Shown: positions 1 through 11,085 of the stretch, piece after piece
How positions within the stretch are numbered: position 1 is the first letter of the stretch
Layout of the letters: every line of letters starts with the position of its first letter
The notes under the pieces: model-generated
Database searches by the model: none
What the model was told of the DNA's origin: nothing
The model's input: only the letters and a program-made list of their open reading frames with translations
Origin: Chromera velia
Lineage: Eukaryota > Sar > Chromeraceae
Reading direction: 5' to 3'
NCBI GenBank assembly: GCA_018398765.1
Contig: JAHBMJ010000979.1
Span: 12,501-30,000, forward strand
Length of the DNA stretch: 17,500 bases
Position numbers and translations under genes: made by a program

Positions 1-797
1 TTTTTTCAAAAAATGATTTTTCCAAATACAGAGTCCCAAACGTAAAAATGATTCGACGTTGAAGGAAATGACAGCGCGCTCAAAAATTGAAAATGCATGC
101 TTCTTGTTTCAGGCTGTATTTTGCCGCAGTGCGCGCCGGACCTCAACAAAAATTTTGATCCGGTCGGGCATAGGGCCTGAGGCTCGCTATAATCGCTGAC
201 GCTTTTTCCCAAAATTTTTGGTACGATGTTTGATGTCCCCTCCTCTCGTTACCTCAGGGTTGAACAGCTTTCACATATAGCTTGCAGAGAGTACCATTCA
301 AAGAGACAAGAGTTTTAAGATTTTTTTGAAAGTAAGGGGTACCTGCAAGTTGCTGTGAAGAATTTTGCTCCTCAGTATAAGTGGATCATCATCGATTCCG
401 AGTCGTCTGATGATGAATCGAAATACCACTTCCATTAGCCTGATGAGGTGAAGGTGGACTCGGAGTGTCTGTATTATAAGCAAGTGCAACACTATCATCC
501 CTAACGATATACAGTTAAGCTAAAGAGCGGGCGTCGCAGCCTGTACTGCCTTACACCACTCCGACGTCATCTACAAGGACATCGTTGCCCTAGATTTCCT
601 CCGCCCCTCGACTTCAACATGCAAAACCTCGTCTAAGGACCTAAGAGCTGGAACAGAAACCTTGTATTCTCATAGTTGAGATGCTTCACTTGAAATCATC
701 TTTTTCTTTAATTTATGTTTTTTAGAATGCAAACTTTAACTATTTAGTAGTTTAATTTACTATAAAAATATAATGAAAACTCACTAAAACACTAATA
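1..797. other. Left flanking DNA, no gene recognised
   Basis: This is the host-side sequence left of the retrotransposon. It is AT-rich at both ends (poly-T/A runs at 1-25, and an A/T-rich stretch at about 690-800), with a more mixed middle. Short open stretches at 6-212 and 298-498 on the minus strand have no recognisable motif and look like chance frames. No RNA gene or repeat family was identified. Confidence 0.5.
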
Positions 798-802
798 AAA
801 AG
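798..802. repeat. Left target-site duplication (AAAAG)
   Basis: AAAAG immediately precedes the left LTR and recurs directly after the right LTR at 16216-16220. Five bases is the usual duplication length for Ty1/copia integrases. The match can be stretched to TAAAAAG (796-802 and 16214-16220) if the right LTR is taken to end at CA rather than CATA, so the exact boundary is uncertain by two bases. The local A-rich context makes a chance match possible. Confidence 0.65.
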
Positions 803-1550
803 AGTGAAAAGTAGAATCTCACCTCTCTCGTGATTCCTCCAGTAGAATCTTATGAGCCCTCCCATGTCGATCGTTTAGCCTGTCTAAAGGACTCCTCAAA
901 CTGCTATATTCCCGAATTCCTGGCCTTCTCCTACTAGAAGACCACACGAATACGTTAACCTAACGCACTCGTCTAGACCGATACAGATAGACGGAAATAA
1001 ATATCTGATCAGTCTTTTCACCAGACAGAAAGTCTATGAACCCCCACAGTCCATAGAAAGCTCCTGCTGGTGGCCTTGTGCAATACTTAGAGCACAAGAG
1101 AACTACAGAGACACATAGGGCACAGTACAGTTCCTACATATGAAGCTCTGTCAATCCCTAGGTCACGTCTCTCACTCAGACAGACGGAAACGGCCGTGTA
1201 CGTCTGTCTGACTGTCTGGAAATTAATTTAACCGGAATTAATTCTGAAGCCTCCGATGGCATAACCACACTATCGGCCTAGTTAAATCTAATATGAAGGC
1301 CTGGAGCACATACCACCACGGTGAGTGCCTCGGGTGTATTTCCTATGCCAAAGTGCATGCAGGCCATACCATGGAACTCACAACATGCACACCTCTGTCG
1401 CAGGCGCCCCGCCACCCCATATGGCCAGGCCGTCACGTACGTGCGTCGCTCCTTTCTCTGGCTCGGGGCGAAGGGACAAATGGAAAGGCCGGGACCGGAC
1501 TTCACCCTCCGTGAAGCCGACCAGGAACGGGACTGTCGTTTACTTTCATA
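803..1550 (-). repeat. 3' LTR (relative to minus-strand element)
   Basis: This 748-bp segment aligns along its whole length with 15461-16215, starting at AGTGAAAAGTA and ending at TACTTTCATA in both copies. Near the ends the minus strand has TGAAAGTA and TACTTTTCA, the short imperfect inverted repeat (TG...CA) expected of LTR termini, set two bases in from each edge. By eye the copies differ at about 60 positions, mostly transitions, plus a 6-base indel (CTTCAA, present only in the right copy). A stem-loop at 1177-1210 is conserved in both. The short open frames across 1278-1755 on both strands are not supported as genes. Confidence 0.93.
1177..1210. repeat. Conserved LTR stem-loop
   Basis: CAGACAGACG (1177-1186) pairs perfectly with CGTCTGTCTG (1201-1210) around a 14-base loop that itself contains ACGGCCGT. 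The same stem-loop is unchanged in the other LTR at 15836-15869 although the LTRs have diverged by about 8%. It could be an RNA structure in the R/U5 region or a protein-binding palindrome. The sequence alone does not decide. Confidence 0.6.
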
Positions 1551-1561
1551 TACCCCCTTCC
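1551..1561 (-). promoter_or_regulatory. Polypurine tract (plus-strand primer site)
   Basis: On the minus strand GGAAGGGGGTA lies directly against the start of the 3' LTR. A purine run at this position is the normal primer for second-strand DNA synthesis in LTR retrotransposons. Its placement supports both the LTR boundary and the minus-strand orientation. Confidence 0.75.
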
Positions 1562-2745
1562 GAGCCCCCGAGGAAAGACTATGGAGCACGCAACACAACA
1601 CACCCCCCTCTGACGAGGGGGAATCGGGAAGCATGAGAAAAGACCTTTCTTTAATCACCCGGCTCCCCAATTTTCCTTTTCCTCTTTTCCTGACGCTCGA
1701 CCATTGCCTGCCAGTCACTGCAATTGGCTGCCTAATGGGAGCGTCCTCCTTTTGACTAAACTATATGCAAGCAGGGTAATCCGCATATGCAAACAGGCAA
1801 TTGCCACAGGAGGCTCCTGTGTCAAGCACAGATTTAGAGGCCCTGCAGTGAGAAGCAACGCTCCCCATCCAAGCAAGTTACAAAAATACGGCATCCCTCG
1901 AACTGCCCAAACGCTGCCCCGCCACTACGGCCAACAGCCTAGAACGTGCGCTCATTAGTTGGACGTAGCCACGCCGGGACGTGCCCCGTACACACCCAGC
2001 TTGAAACGCCCACACGTCAGAAGATATGCAGGGAAGGGATTGCTATAGGTCCTCCCCTTTCCCCACACCCAAAATAGAGACTACCTTTCCTCCCAACCAA
2101 CACAATATAAGCATAAAAGAATTACTCATTGATCATTTACCACCTCTCTTTTCATTCTTTTATCTTGTGTTCTCACGTGTCGTCCTCTCCAGACATCATT
2201 TATTATCCTTTAACAAGTGAGAGCACACCGGGCTCACGCGTGCGTAGAGCAAACATGGAAAGGGAAACCAGCTGACCGGGTTGGATGGAAAAACGAAACC
2301 ACACCAGGAAAGCGAAAGGAACAGCACAGAAGAACATAGGCCCCGAGCCCATGCCTTCTTATGCTAACGAACGCATGGGACACACAGCCCATCTGCTTTC
2401 AGATGGAGCCCCAACCCACCTGCAGAAAACCGATGAGATCTAACATGCAGGAGCCCTATGCTACCTGCTATGCTTCCTTCTCCGGACGGACCCTGCTCTG
2501 AACGTACGAACTACGCTAGCGTACGAAAGATATAAAAGAAAGAAAGGCAAACAAACACAAGCATTTCTTATGCAAAGTATAATGCAGTTCATTTGAAACC
2601 AAGAGCTTTTAACAGCCTTGGCAGGCCCTGATACCTTAGCAAGGAGACCTAATCTTACAGAACAGGCCTATCAAAAGCAAAATCCTTACCACCTTCTCCC
2701 CCAATACTTCCTTTCCTTCTTTCACACACTCGTACACATGGTATG

Positions 2746-2772
2746 TGTGGATAGCCCCCGCGACTATCCACA
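2746..2772. repeat. Hairpin with 9-bp arms
   Basis: TGTGGATAG (2746-2754) is the reverse complement of CTATCCACA (2764-2772), with a 9-base C-rich loop. A second small inverted repeat, ACACAT/ATGTGT, overlaps its left edge at about 2734-2748. No function is assigned. Confidence 0.45.
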
Positions 2773-4408
2773 AAAGGGAAGGGAAAATGTTTTGCTTGCC
2801 TTATCCACCCTACTCTAGTTCAGGTCGGCCATATGTTAGGGCGTCGGCATCGCAAGCCCCCCTAACGCCAACCGGCAGCTCAAGGAAAACACGACTGCAA
2901 AAGGTCTCTTCCTTCATAGACAGGACGGGAAGGCCTTCTATCCCAGTTCCTTTCCGTCTATGAAAACGAATCAAAAAAGGAAAACCCGAAGACGCCCACA
3001 CCCGGATAGCGTCCACCGTCCATGCACGCCCCTATGATGCAACGAGCTTCCCCGGGCCATGTGGAAATCCAAACAAAGAAGAGAGAGAGAGAGTAAACAA
3101 ACATACACAAACGAGCTGTTTTCCTAGGAAAATGCCCCCGAGGCATCCTCTACCCCTTCACACATGCCTTGCGGAAACAAACAAAACCACAGGAGAGCCA
3201 CCACCTGACCTGACCTTCTGGAGAAAGGATTTCACGAATACAAACCAACAAAACCAAACATACCCGGACTTACACTCATCTCTAACCTGACCTTCCACAG
3301 TGGAGGACAGACTTTAGGCAGGATGAGATACCGGCAGAGAAAAGAAACGCTCACAACATACTTGAGCTCTTATTCTCACTCAAATGCCCCCTGCACTTGG
3401 ATCGGGTCTCTCTTCTCATGGCACTTCTACATCCAAACAGGAAAGTTCATTCATGAATGTAGAACGCCCTTGCGATCCTACTTAAGCACTGTGAGAAGAG
3501 AGAGAAGAGACAAAGAGACAAAAAGTTTCGGTGTGCGCACAGCGGTCTTTCCCCCTGCCTAAGCTGCCACCTGCCAGATATGATGCTCCCCGTGAGCACC
3601 CTCCCTCCTTTCTATCTACATTCTCCCGTGGATTCACTCGAGGGTGATGCAAATCCCTAACAGGGAGGGAGACGAAAGTACAGATCAAAGCACCGGTCAG
3701 GCAGCATGCAAACTCCATCACCGTAAAGGATTGCAGACAGGCAGCCAGTTCACAAACGGACACAAACTTATTCATACTCCTCATACTAGCTGACAGCGTT
3801 CTTTCAGGCTGCCTAACTGGTCTGGCTAGGCCTGTACTGCTTAAAACGGAGGAAGGAAAGCGCACAGGGATCGGACTGTTTGAGTGCTTCGGGCATTCAC
3901 CTTTGCTGCAAAAATAGCCCGTCTGTTAAAATTACTGTTTCCTGCACATGAAAATCTCTTATGCAGATGGGCACCGGACACGGAGTGCAGGACCATGGAT
4001 ACGTACAGACAAGGTAATGCCTCCTCATGAATGTCGAATCTACCCGCCCTTACGCCCCACATATGACATTGTGACCTTAAGTGGTCCACGCTCGTCTGTT
4101 CCGCCTAAACTGCCCCAAAATTGATACTCGGTTTACATGAAATTTGGGCCTGCTTCTCATATATTGCCCAAGCAGTGGATGCTTTGCCCATAACGCAGAA
4201 GTATGTATACTACCTATGCCAGAGTGGTAAAGAAAAACATATAAACACGAACACAGACAGGACGAGACAGAACAAGACAACTACCACACATGCATGGATA
4301 TGAAGGGTTACGGAAGGGTGCAGTGGGAGAGGACCCATTCCTCTGACTTTCTTGCTTTCCTGCCTAACTCTTCTTGCTCTCTTGCCTGGCTGAGCCCACA
4401 TCCACCCA

Positions 4409-4431
4409 GCAGGAGACCCCCTGTCTCCTGC
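4409..4431. repeat. Tight hairpin, 9-bp arms and 5-base loop
   Basis: GCAGGAGAC (4409-4417) pairs perfectly with GTCTCCTGC (4423-4431) around the loop CCCCT. It lies about 290 bases downstream of the pol stop in the direction of transcription, so it would form in the 3' untranslated part of the element's RNA. A role in RNA stability, packaging or 3'-end formation is possible but unproven. Confidence 0.5.
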
Positions 4432-4716
4432 CCCTCTTTCTTGTCACCTCCCTATCTCGTCGCCTATCTGGGAAGACAGATTAATGAGAGAGAGAAACGG
4501 ATAAAAGGGATAAACAGTACCTCTAGCCTATCTAACTCCTTTCGTGCCCATACCCAAACCCCAGTCGTCCCCACCCCGAGCGAAAAACAAAACCCTGTAT
4601 ATGCCTATCTGCAAAGGGACGACAGAAGGAGAAGAAAAGACAACAGAAACAGAACACAAAAGAAAGAAAGAAAAGGCTTCACACCCTTCTCCTTCAGAAG
4701 TTCCACGCCGCCAGAT

Positions 4717-5354
4717 TCACGCCATCTCCCCACCGGGGAGAGTGCACTTGGTCATCACATTCGCCACGTTCCTTACTCATGCAATCTACTGGAGATCTGC
4801 CCCAATGACACGCATCTTCCGAATGTACCACTCCAAAACGTCCTGCATGGTTGCACCGGTCTGGGCCTTGCCAGACCGGAACTGGTCGTGAAAGGGGCCG
4901 GAGTCCGTGTAAACGTCGTACTAAACGATCACACGGACCTTTTTGAGGCCCCATATTGCCTTCACAAGGGCAACGATACCGTAGAGTTTCTTGAGAAGAA
5001 ACTCAAAGGCGAGTACCTCCCCGGCGGTGGAAGACCCGACCTTCCTTCCCACCCTCTTGGTGGCCCACGCTATCCAGTTCTCCAGGAGGGACCGAAGGTC
5101 CCCTCGCAGCTCAATCGAGTGCAGGATCCTGACAACATACCCCAACCGTGCAGTGTAGGTCACGAACTTGAACGCCGCATCGAAGTATACGTGCACGACG
5201 GGCATAAGCCCCACGTTCATGAAGACCCGCTTGTCAGGGTGCCCCTTTAGCATCTCGATGATGCACAGACCGTCTTGAAGACACGTCTGGAGGGCTTCGA
5301 AATCCACTGCGCTACCGTGTGGCCCCACACCGCACGGAGCGGATTCATCCTCAC
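4717..5354 (-). pseudogene. pol: pol: RNase H domain, degraded
   Basis: This is the copia-type RNase H that removes RNA from the RNA/DNA hybrid during reverse transcription. In the frame whose codons end at multiples of three, VYFDAAF gives the first catalytic Asp, TARLGYVV and NWIAWATKR follow, and GSSTAGEVLAFEF gives the catalytic Glu. After a TAG at 4921-4923 the same frame resumes with VYTDSGPFHDQ, which supplies the next Asp. It ends near NVANVMTK, which resembles the family's ADxLTK tail with Asp replaced by Asn. Further stops at 4786-4788 and 4777-4779 precede the probable terminal TGA (4717-4719). The domain is in a different frame from the RT, so a frameshift lies near 5355. The plus-strand frame at 4294-5250 is antisense to it. 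Confidence 0.85.
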
Positions 5355-6658
5355 CCCGGGCCCCACTGCAGAGTCCCGACTCTAGTATAGATCGGTTTCT
5401 TGTACTGGTTGTCGACCTCCTTTTTGGTGGAGGGCTCAGCACTCTTGCCGTCCAAACCCTTCCAGGGCTTGCTCGGACGCTTCTCCTTCAAAATCTCCCA
5501 TAGAGGAGCGGTGTCTGTATTCTCGAGGTATGAGACCTGGGAGAGGTGAATCTCCCCCGTGGAGACTCTGGAGATGTCCACTCCAGAAAACTTCCTCTCA
5601 GATCCCTCCCCAATCACACACATAGACCTAAAGCCCAACCTCTTGTTGAAGGTCTCCTGAAGGACTTTGTGTTCCTTTGGAGGGGCTCCAGTCAGCAAAT
5701 CGTCTATCCAATTCATGACGATAGCTCGGGCTCTCCCTCCCTTAGGGGGAGCCTTGACTGCGATGGCCGTGTCCACCCGCTTGAACCCCAACTCTTTACA
5801 CACACCCTCCAACTTATGATCGAAAAGCTGAGCCGTACAGGGCAACCCATAGAGGCCCATCTCTACTAAATACGTGCCCCCGGACTCGTACTCAGCCGCC
5901 ATCCTTTTCAGCTCCTCGTACTTATCATCAGGGATGTCCTTGAAGGGGTTCTTCTCAGGAACTTGAGGCAGCACAAAGGGCAGTGTCGCACCGACCTGTT
6001 CGGCGTTATGGTCCTTGGAGGTCAAGAAAGCAGCAGTGATATCCACGGCTCCCATCTCCATACCCGTGGATACGATGAAAAGACAGACAGTGTTGATTCC
6101 CGCGACGGAAGGAGTTCCGACGTAGGTGTTAACGAGCCGGCCGTCAAGGAAACCCTTGGCGAAAAACCTTGCCTTAGGCTTCCGGCCCCCATCGTCCATC
6201 TCTTTCCATGTGCAGCGCCACCCCATACTGACGACTGCCCGAACCTCGTTCCTTTTGACTCTCCTCCCAAGCGTCCGATTTCCCACAATGTTCACCAGCC
6301 ACTCCTTCAAGGCAGCAAGCTTGTGAGACCCCGAGTCGATCTCCTCCTTCGTTATGGGGAGCTGGGTAGAGCCCTTCTTGAAGCGGCTCATCTTTTCCTC
6401 ATATACGGCTGCACCCGTAAACAGGAACCCTGTTCGAGGATTCCTGGAGGAAAGGCAAGGCAGGTGAGAAAGAGTGTACCACCTACTTCTGGTAGGGCTC
6501 CTGGGCGTCCCATCCTGTCTGGGATTCCCCTGTTCCCTCTCTAGAGCCATCGCCCCAGCAAAGAATGGAATGCCTCTTTCCTCCCGGAAGTCATCGTTCC
6601 AATTCCTCCCCGTCACCTCGGGCACTCTCCTAGCTCGCTCCTCCGTCAAAACCTCCAT
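5351..6658 (-). pseudogene. pol: pol: reverse transcriptase domain (RVT_2, copia type)
   Basis: This 435-codon open stretch is the best preserved part of the element. Landmarks in order are GWRCTWKEMD (about 146-155), KARFFAKGF (162-170), TPSVAGINT (182-190), MGAVDITAAFL with the first catalytic Asp at 206, the LYGLP block (269-273), and MNWIDDLL with the Asp pair at 319-320 (5699-5704). The family usually has YVDD, so WIDD is a variant that keeps both metal-binding aspartates. The stretch ends in the VGTLQW block, which normally leads into RNase H, but the frame is lost there. The ATG at 6658 is probably not the original start. The same frame reads upstream through TAGs at 6680-6682 and 6686-6688 to about 6830, so this was part of a polyprotein. 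No stop interrupts the catalytic core. Confidence 0.93.
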
Positions 6659-8036
<1,378 letters not shown>

Positions 8037-9030
8037 TTACAGCAGAGACTCAGAGGCAAAGGTGTCTTCCTCCGTCTCCTCATTCTCTGCATACGACATC
8101 TGAGAGCGAGAGGACCCTTCCCCTCCCCTTCTCTCTCTGCCTGTCTTCAAGTTACCCACTAATACATCCAAGAGCGCCTCCCAGGCTCGGTCCCCGCGGC
8201 CGACCTCGTTCTTGTCGACTCTGTCCCTGGGGTCTTTAGGAGGGATGACCTCCACCGTGGGGTCTTCTCTCTCGAACACGATGGGGCGCGAGCGGTCGTC
8301 ATGGTGCTTCGACCTGTGGAACATGCACCTGACCTGGTAGCACTTCTCACACACAAAGCACCCCGCCTTCTCATTATCATTGCTCTCTGTCTCCCGGAAC
8401 ACGTCCCAAAAGTGTTCTATCAGTTGATCTTCTCCTTCCATGTATGCCCAGATGCTCGCAGTGACTAGATCTGGGTCGTAGCTGCATAGAAGCACATAGG
8501 ACTGGAAATCGATCCGCTTGTACCCGTAGTACCTCTCAGGAAAGCTAACAGCCATAGATAGCCCGACTATCCAGAACTTCCCCTCCAAAGGGGTCTAGTA
8601 GGCATACTTGGCTCCCAGCGAATCAATTTGGGACAGCCCGTCTGTCTCCCTCAACTCCTTATCGGCCTGGATCCACTCTTACTTGGGCCTGTCCATGTAC
8701 TTGACCGCCTTGTGCATGTAGTATCGCCCTCTACGCTTGCCTCCAGCTGCAGCGGGAGCAATGGAGACTCAGAGACTCATCGAAGTGGTCCACCCCTCTG
8801 GGATCTTGATCCGACAGGGTTGAGGAGGTGAGTGGAGGTAGACGCCCTGGTTCTGTGACATAATCTTCTTGAGGCTGGCCTCCTCAAGGTCGAAACCCAT
8901 GTTTCCAGACTCCAGTGAACACCCCGCGTGCTTCTTGGATCTCCTCTTATGTCCTTGTTACACTCTCACTTCTCCATTTAGCTTCTCCATGAGTCCCCTC
9001 TGACTCCCGTTGTCAGTCTGGGAGCCAGAT
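8037..9030 (-). pseudogene. pol: pol: spacer with Cys/His cluster and possible BAH-like segment
   Basis: One frame reads from about 9030 down to 8037 with stops at 8958-8960 (TAA), 8769-8771 (TGA), 8679-8681 (TAA) and 8595-8597 (TAG), closing at a TAA at 8037-8039. From 8588 the next 183 codons are open. A block around [20 protein letters not shown] followed by [11 protein letters not shown] resembles by eye the pattern of BAH domains (a PE-x-x-x-G stretch, then a V-L-L-x-S-x-D-x-D-x-V-x-A-x-S-I run). This is an inference only. It is followed at 8301-8360 by a Cys/His cluster of spacing C-x2-C-x2-C-x4-C-x2-H-x3-HH. If real, the pair could be a chromatin- or nucleic-acid-binding module. An ordinary copia integrase-RT linker has no such domain. 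The apparent start at 8588 is TTG, so I read this as interior polyprotein. Confidence 0.5.
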
Positions 9031-10030
9031 AGTTCTTGAGGGTATTAAGGCCCTCTCTCTGAGTGATTTCCCCCAAGTCTGGGTAGAGCATGAGCGAGAA
9101 CCGACGAGTTCAAGCGTCATACACCCCCCAGCGGTATGTCATGAACACAGGCCTCTCCACCTGTCATTGATACCCAAGGGGCTCCCCATTGGCCTTGAGG
9201 AGATGGTTTCCCAGCTTGTCAAAAAAGACTGGGCCTGGATCCTTGACCTTCCTTCCCCGCGAAGGAGCTCTCATGTGTTTACGCACGGTACCAGGTATGC
9301 GCTGCACCCCAGGGCCCGAAAGATCCAGAATCGTTCTCCGCATAGAGGAGCCAAACGGGATAAAGAAATCCGGTAGAGGCTACTCCCCAGAGTCGACGGA
9401 TGCTCGGTTGGACACAGCAGGAGATGGAGACCTGGGACGGGCTCCCGCCACTGCCGCTTGGCGCACCAAGGCCTCTGCCTGAGCAGGGGAGGAGGCAGAA
9501 GGCTCCGCAGGAACAGTGGATGGGAGGGAGGGAGGCTCAGCAGGGGGCTCTACAGGAAGAACGGGAGGGAGAGAGGGAGGCACAGCAGAGGGGAGGGCAG
9601 AGAAAGACGACGACGAAGACAATGCCTGCGCCTCCATACTTGAAATATCCTCATAGCCCTCTCGAAGGTACGTTAGTCGAGGGGCTTCCCGCAGGCCCAT
9701 GACTCCTTCCCCTTCATCAGCCAGCTGGAACAAAAATTTCCTTACCGGCCACTGTGTTCCTCTCTGCATCCCCTCATATCGACCCACAGGAGACGTTCCT
9801 GGAAGGATGAGAGGGAATCGCCTATGCCTAAGATCACTTCTCCCTGCCCGCCTGCGGTAGCGGGCCCCTGTTCCCCCCTCCTGCCGAGCAGAAGTCCTCC
9901 ACAGTCGAGGGTTCAGAATCTCCTGTTCTCCGCCCGCTGGAGCCAGGAGGATGGTTCCTTCCTGATCAAACCGAGGGCATTCCTAGAGACGGATGTTGTC
10001 TGGAACCGTCTGTAGATGTTTAGGGTGAAC
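9031..10030 (-). pseudogene. pol: pol: Pro/Ala/Ser-rich integrase C-terminal extension
   Basis: The integrase frame continues past its first stop (TAG 10031-10033) through TAGs at 9983-9985 and 9380-9382 and TGAs at 9164-9166 and 9110-9112. The coding character is kept until a frame change near 9030. The stretch at 9380-9787 is dominated by Pro, Ala, Ser and Val (runs such as PPSLPPVLPVEPPAEPPSLP), typical of a disordered linker. The part at 9120-9380 is more ordered and mixed (for example FIPFGSSMRRTILDLSGPGV). No catalytic motif is visible. It is presumably the tail of integrase or a spacer in the polyprotein. Confidence 0.6.
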
Positions 10031-11085
10031 CTACAGAACGGTAAAATATTCCCCTTGAACGTTTTTCTCCTTGTGCCTGTGCAGCATAGCGACAACGTCG
10101 TGCGTGAGCGGAGTCATAAACTGCACAATAACTCCGCACAGCTCCATCCCTAGAGAGGGCATGGACACCACTGCAGTGTTCCCCACCCTCCATCTTGGAG
10201 GCGCTCTGCGAAAATTTAATGTCAGGGTGAAAGGGATGCCTCCCACCGTTTGGTTGAACGCACAGGAATACCCCCAACGTTCCCCCATTGCCACGATGTG
10301 AATCACTGCAAGGGGAAACCGATGGTTAGGGTCCGACACGAGGAGGGCCACTCCCTCCCGATTGCTGCGAATGCAGCGCTCGACCAAAGCCTGCAGACCC
10401 TTGCCTACATACAGCGGTCCCTGATGGTACTCGATAGGGTGTATTCTGGGAGACCCGTCCCCCCGGAGCCACGACTGAAAAGAGGCACCTGCCCCCGCCT
10501 TCTCTCCGTCCATGTACACCAAGTGCGGACGCCCCAGCCAGCGAGCAAAGTAATGCGTGCAATCGATGAGGGAAGCCTCATCTTTCTCCTTTGCTGCCAG
10601 TGGGTGTGCCAGAGAGAACCCGGCTCCTGGCTCGTAAAGAACCACCATCATCCCGAAACCTCCAGTCTCCGCCTTCGCAAGAAGGTCCTTGAAGAACCAG
10701 ATGTCGACGATCCAGACTGTTCTCTTGATCGGCCTCCAATTGGCAGACATCTTCTCACTCCTTTTGTGGATTCTTGGAGTGATCGCATTCTTCAGTTGAC
10801 AGAAGGGGTATGCAGAAATCCACCTTCTGCAGTCCTCATCGATCTGAATACCCTCCGCCGAGAGAGTCTTCTTAAGATCATCAAAATTCTGGTGCCCGTA
10901 GCGTGTATGGAGCGCCATCGCCTCGCGCTTTTGGTCAACCCACATGACTGAGAAGGCAGTCAGGTGCGTCAGTTCATACCCGTAGTCCCATGGTTTGAAG
11001 TGGGCAGCGCCCCCATTGTTAAACTTTCTTACTGAGAGAAAGGGACCTTGCTGGCAGTAGTCCATGTCCACCAGCTTAGCAGCAG
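10031..11085 (-). pseudogene. pol: pol: integrase (zinc-binding and DDE core)
   Basis: Integrase joins the element's cDNA to host DNA. Counting codons from 11200, the pre-core zinc-binding region shows His98 and His103 in ALHTRYGH and Cys134 in AYPFCQLKN. The partner Cys expected three residues before Cys134 is Tyr131 (TAC, one G-to-A step from TGC). The DDE core follows: Asp166 in WIVDIWFF, Asp231 in VYMDGEKAG, and Glu274 in ALVERCIRSN, with 42 residues between Asp231 and Glu274. The core frame itself has no stop. The nominal start at 11200 is not real, because sequence upstream of about 11085 is coding-like in another frame, so a frameshift lies there. The placement before RT is what classifies the element as copia. 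The family call is firm, while loss of the zinc-site Cys and the upstream breaks make activity unlikely. Confidence 0.9.

Larger units (their letters stand above)
1562..4716. other. Gene-less 3' internal region between RNase H and 3' LTR
   Basis: About 3.15 kb separates the last pol codon from the polypurine tract. No frame on either strand shows a recognisable domain. The longest minus-strand frames (3482-3865 and 3841-4089) start and stop without family resemblance, and none has envelope-like features. The region holds purine/pyrimidine-biased stretches and several short hairpins (2746-2772, 2913-2964, 4409-4431) plus a 12-bp palindrome TACGCTAGCGTA at 2512-2523. It could be a long 3' untranslated region, a decayed additional gene, or captured host DNA. 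Nothing here lets me choose. Confidence 0.6.

Noticed and set aside
1278-1755. Overlapping open frames on both strands in the left LTR
   Set aside because: They lie in or run out of LTR sequence and the matching region in the other LTR does not keep the frames open, so they are not conserved coding.
3482-4089. Minus-strand frames in the 3' internal region as a possible envelope-like gene
   Set aside because: They show no convincing signal peptide, membrane anchor or family motif, and are short and overlapping in different frames.
4294-5250. A 318-codon plus-strand open frame
   Set aside because: Its second half is exactly antisense to the RNase H coding sequence and its first half is Ser/Pro/Lys low-complexity in a biased region. 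No domain is recognised, so I treat it as a chance antisense frame.
5963-6544. A 193-codon plus-strand open frame
   Set aside because: It is antisense to the reverse transcriptase domain and has no motif of its own.
10250-10951. A 233-codon plus-strand open frame
   Set aside because: It lies entirely opposite the integrase core, whose catalytic residues are clear on the minus strand.
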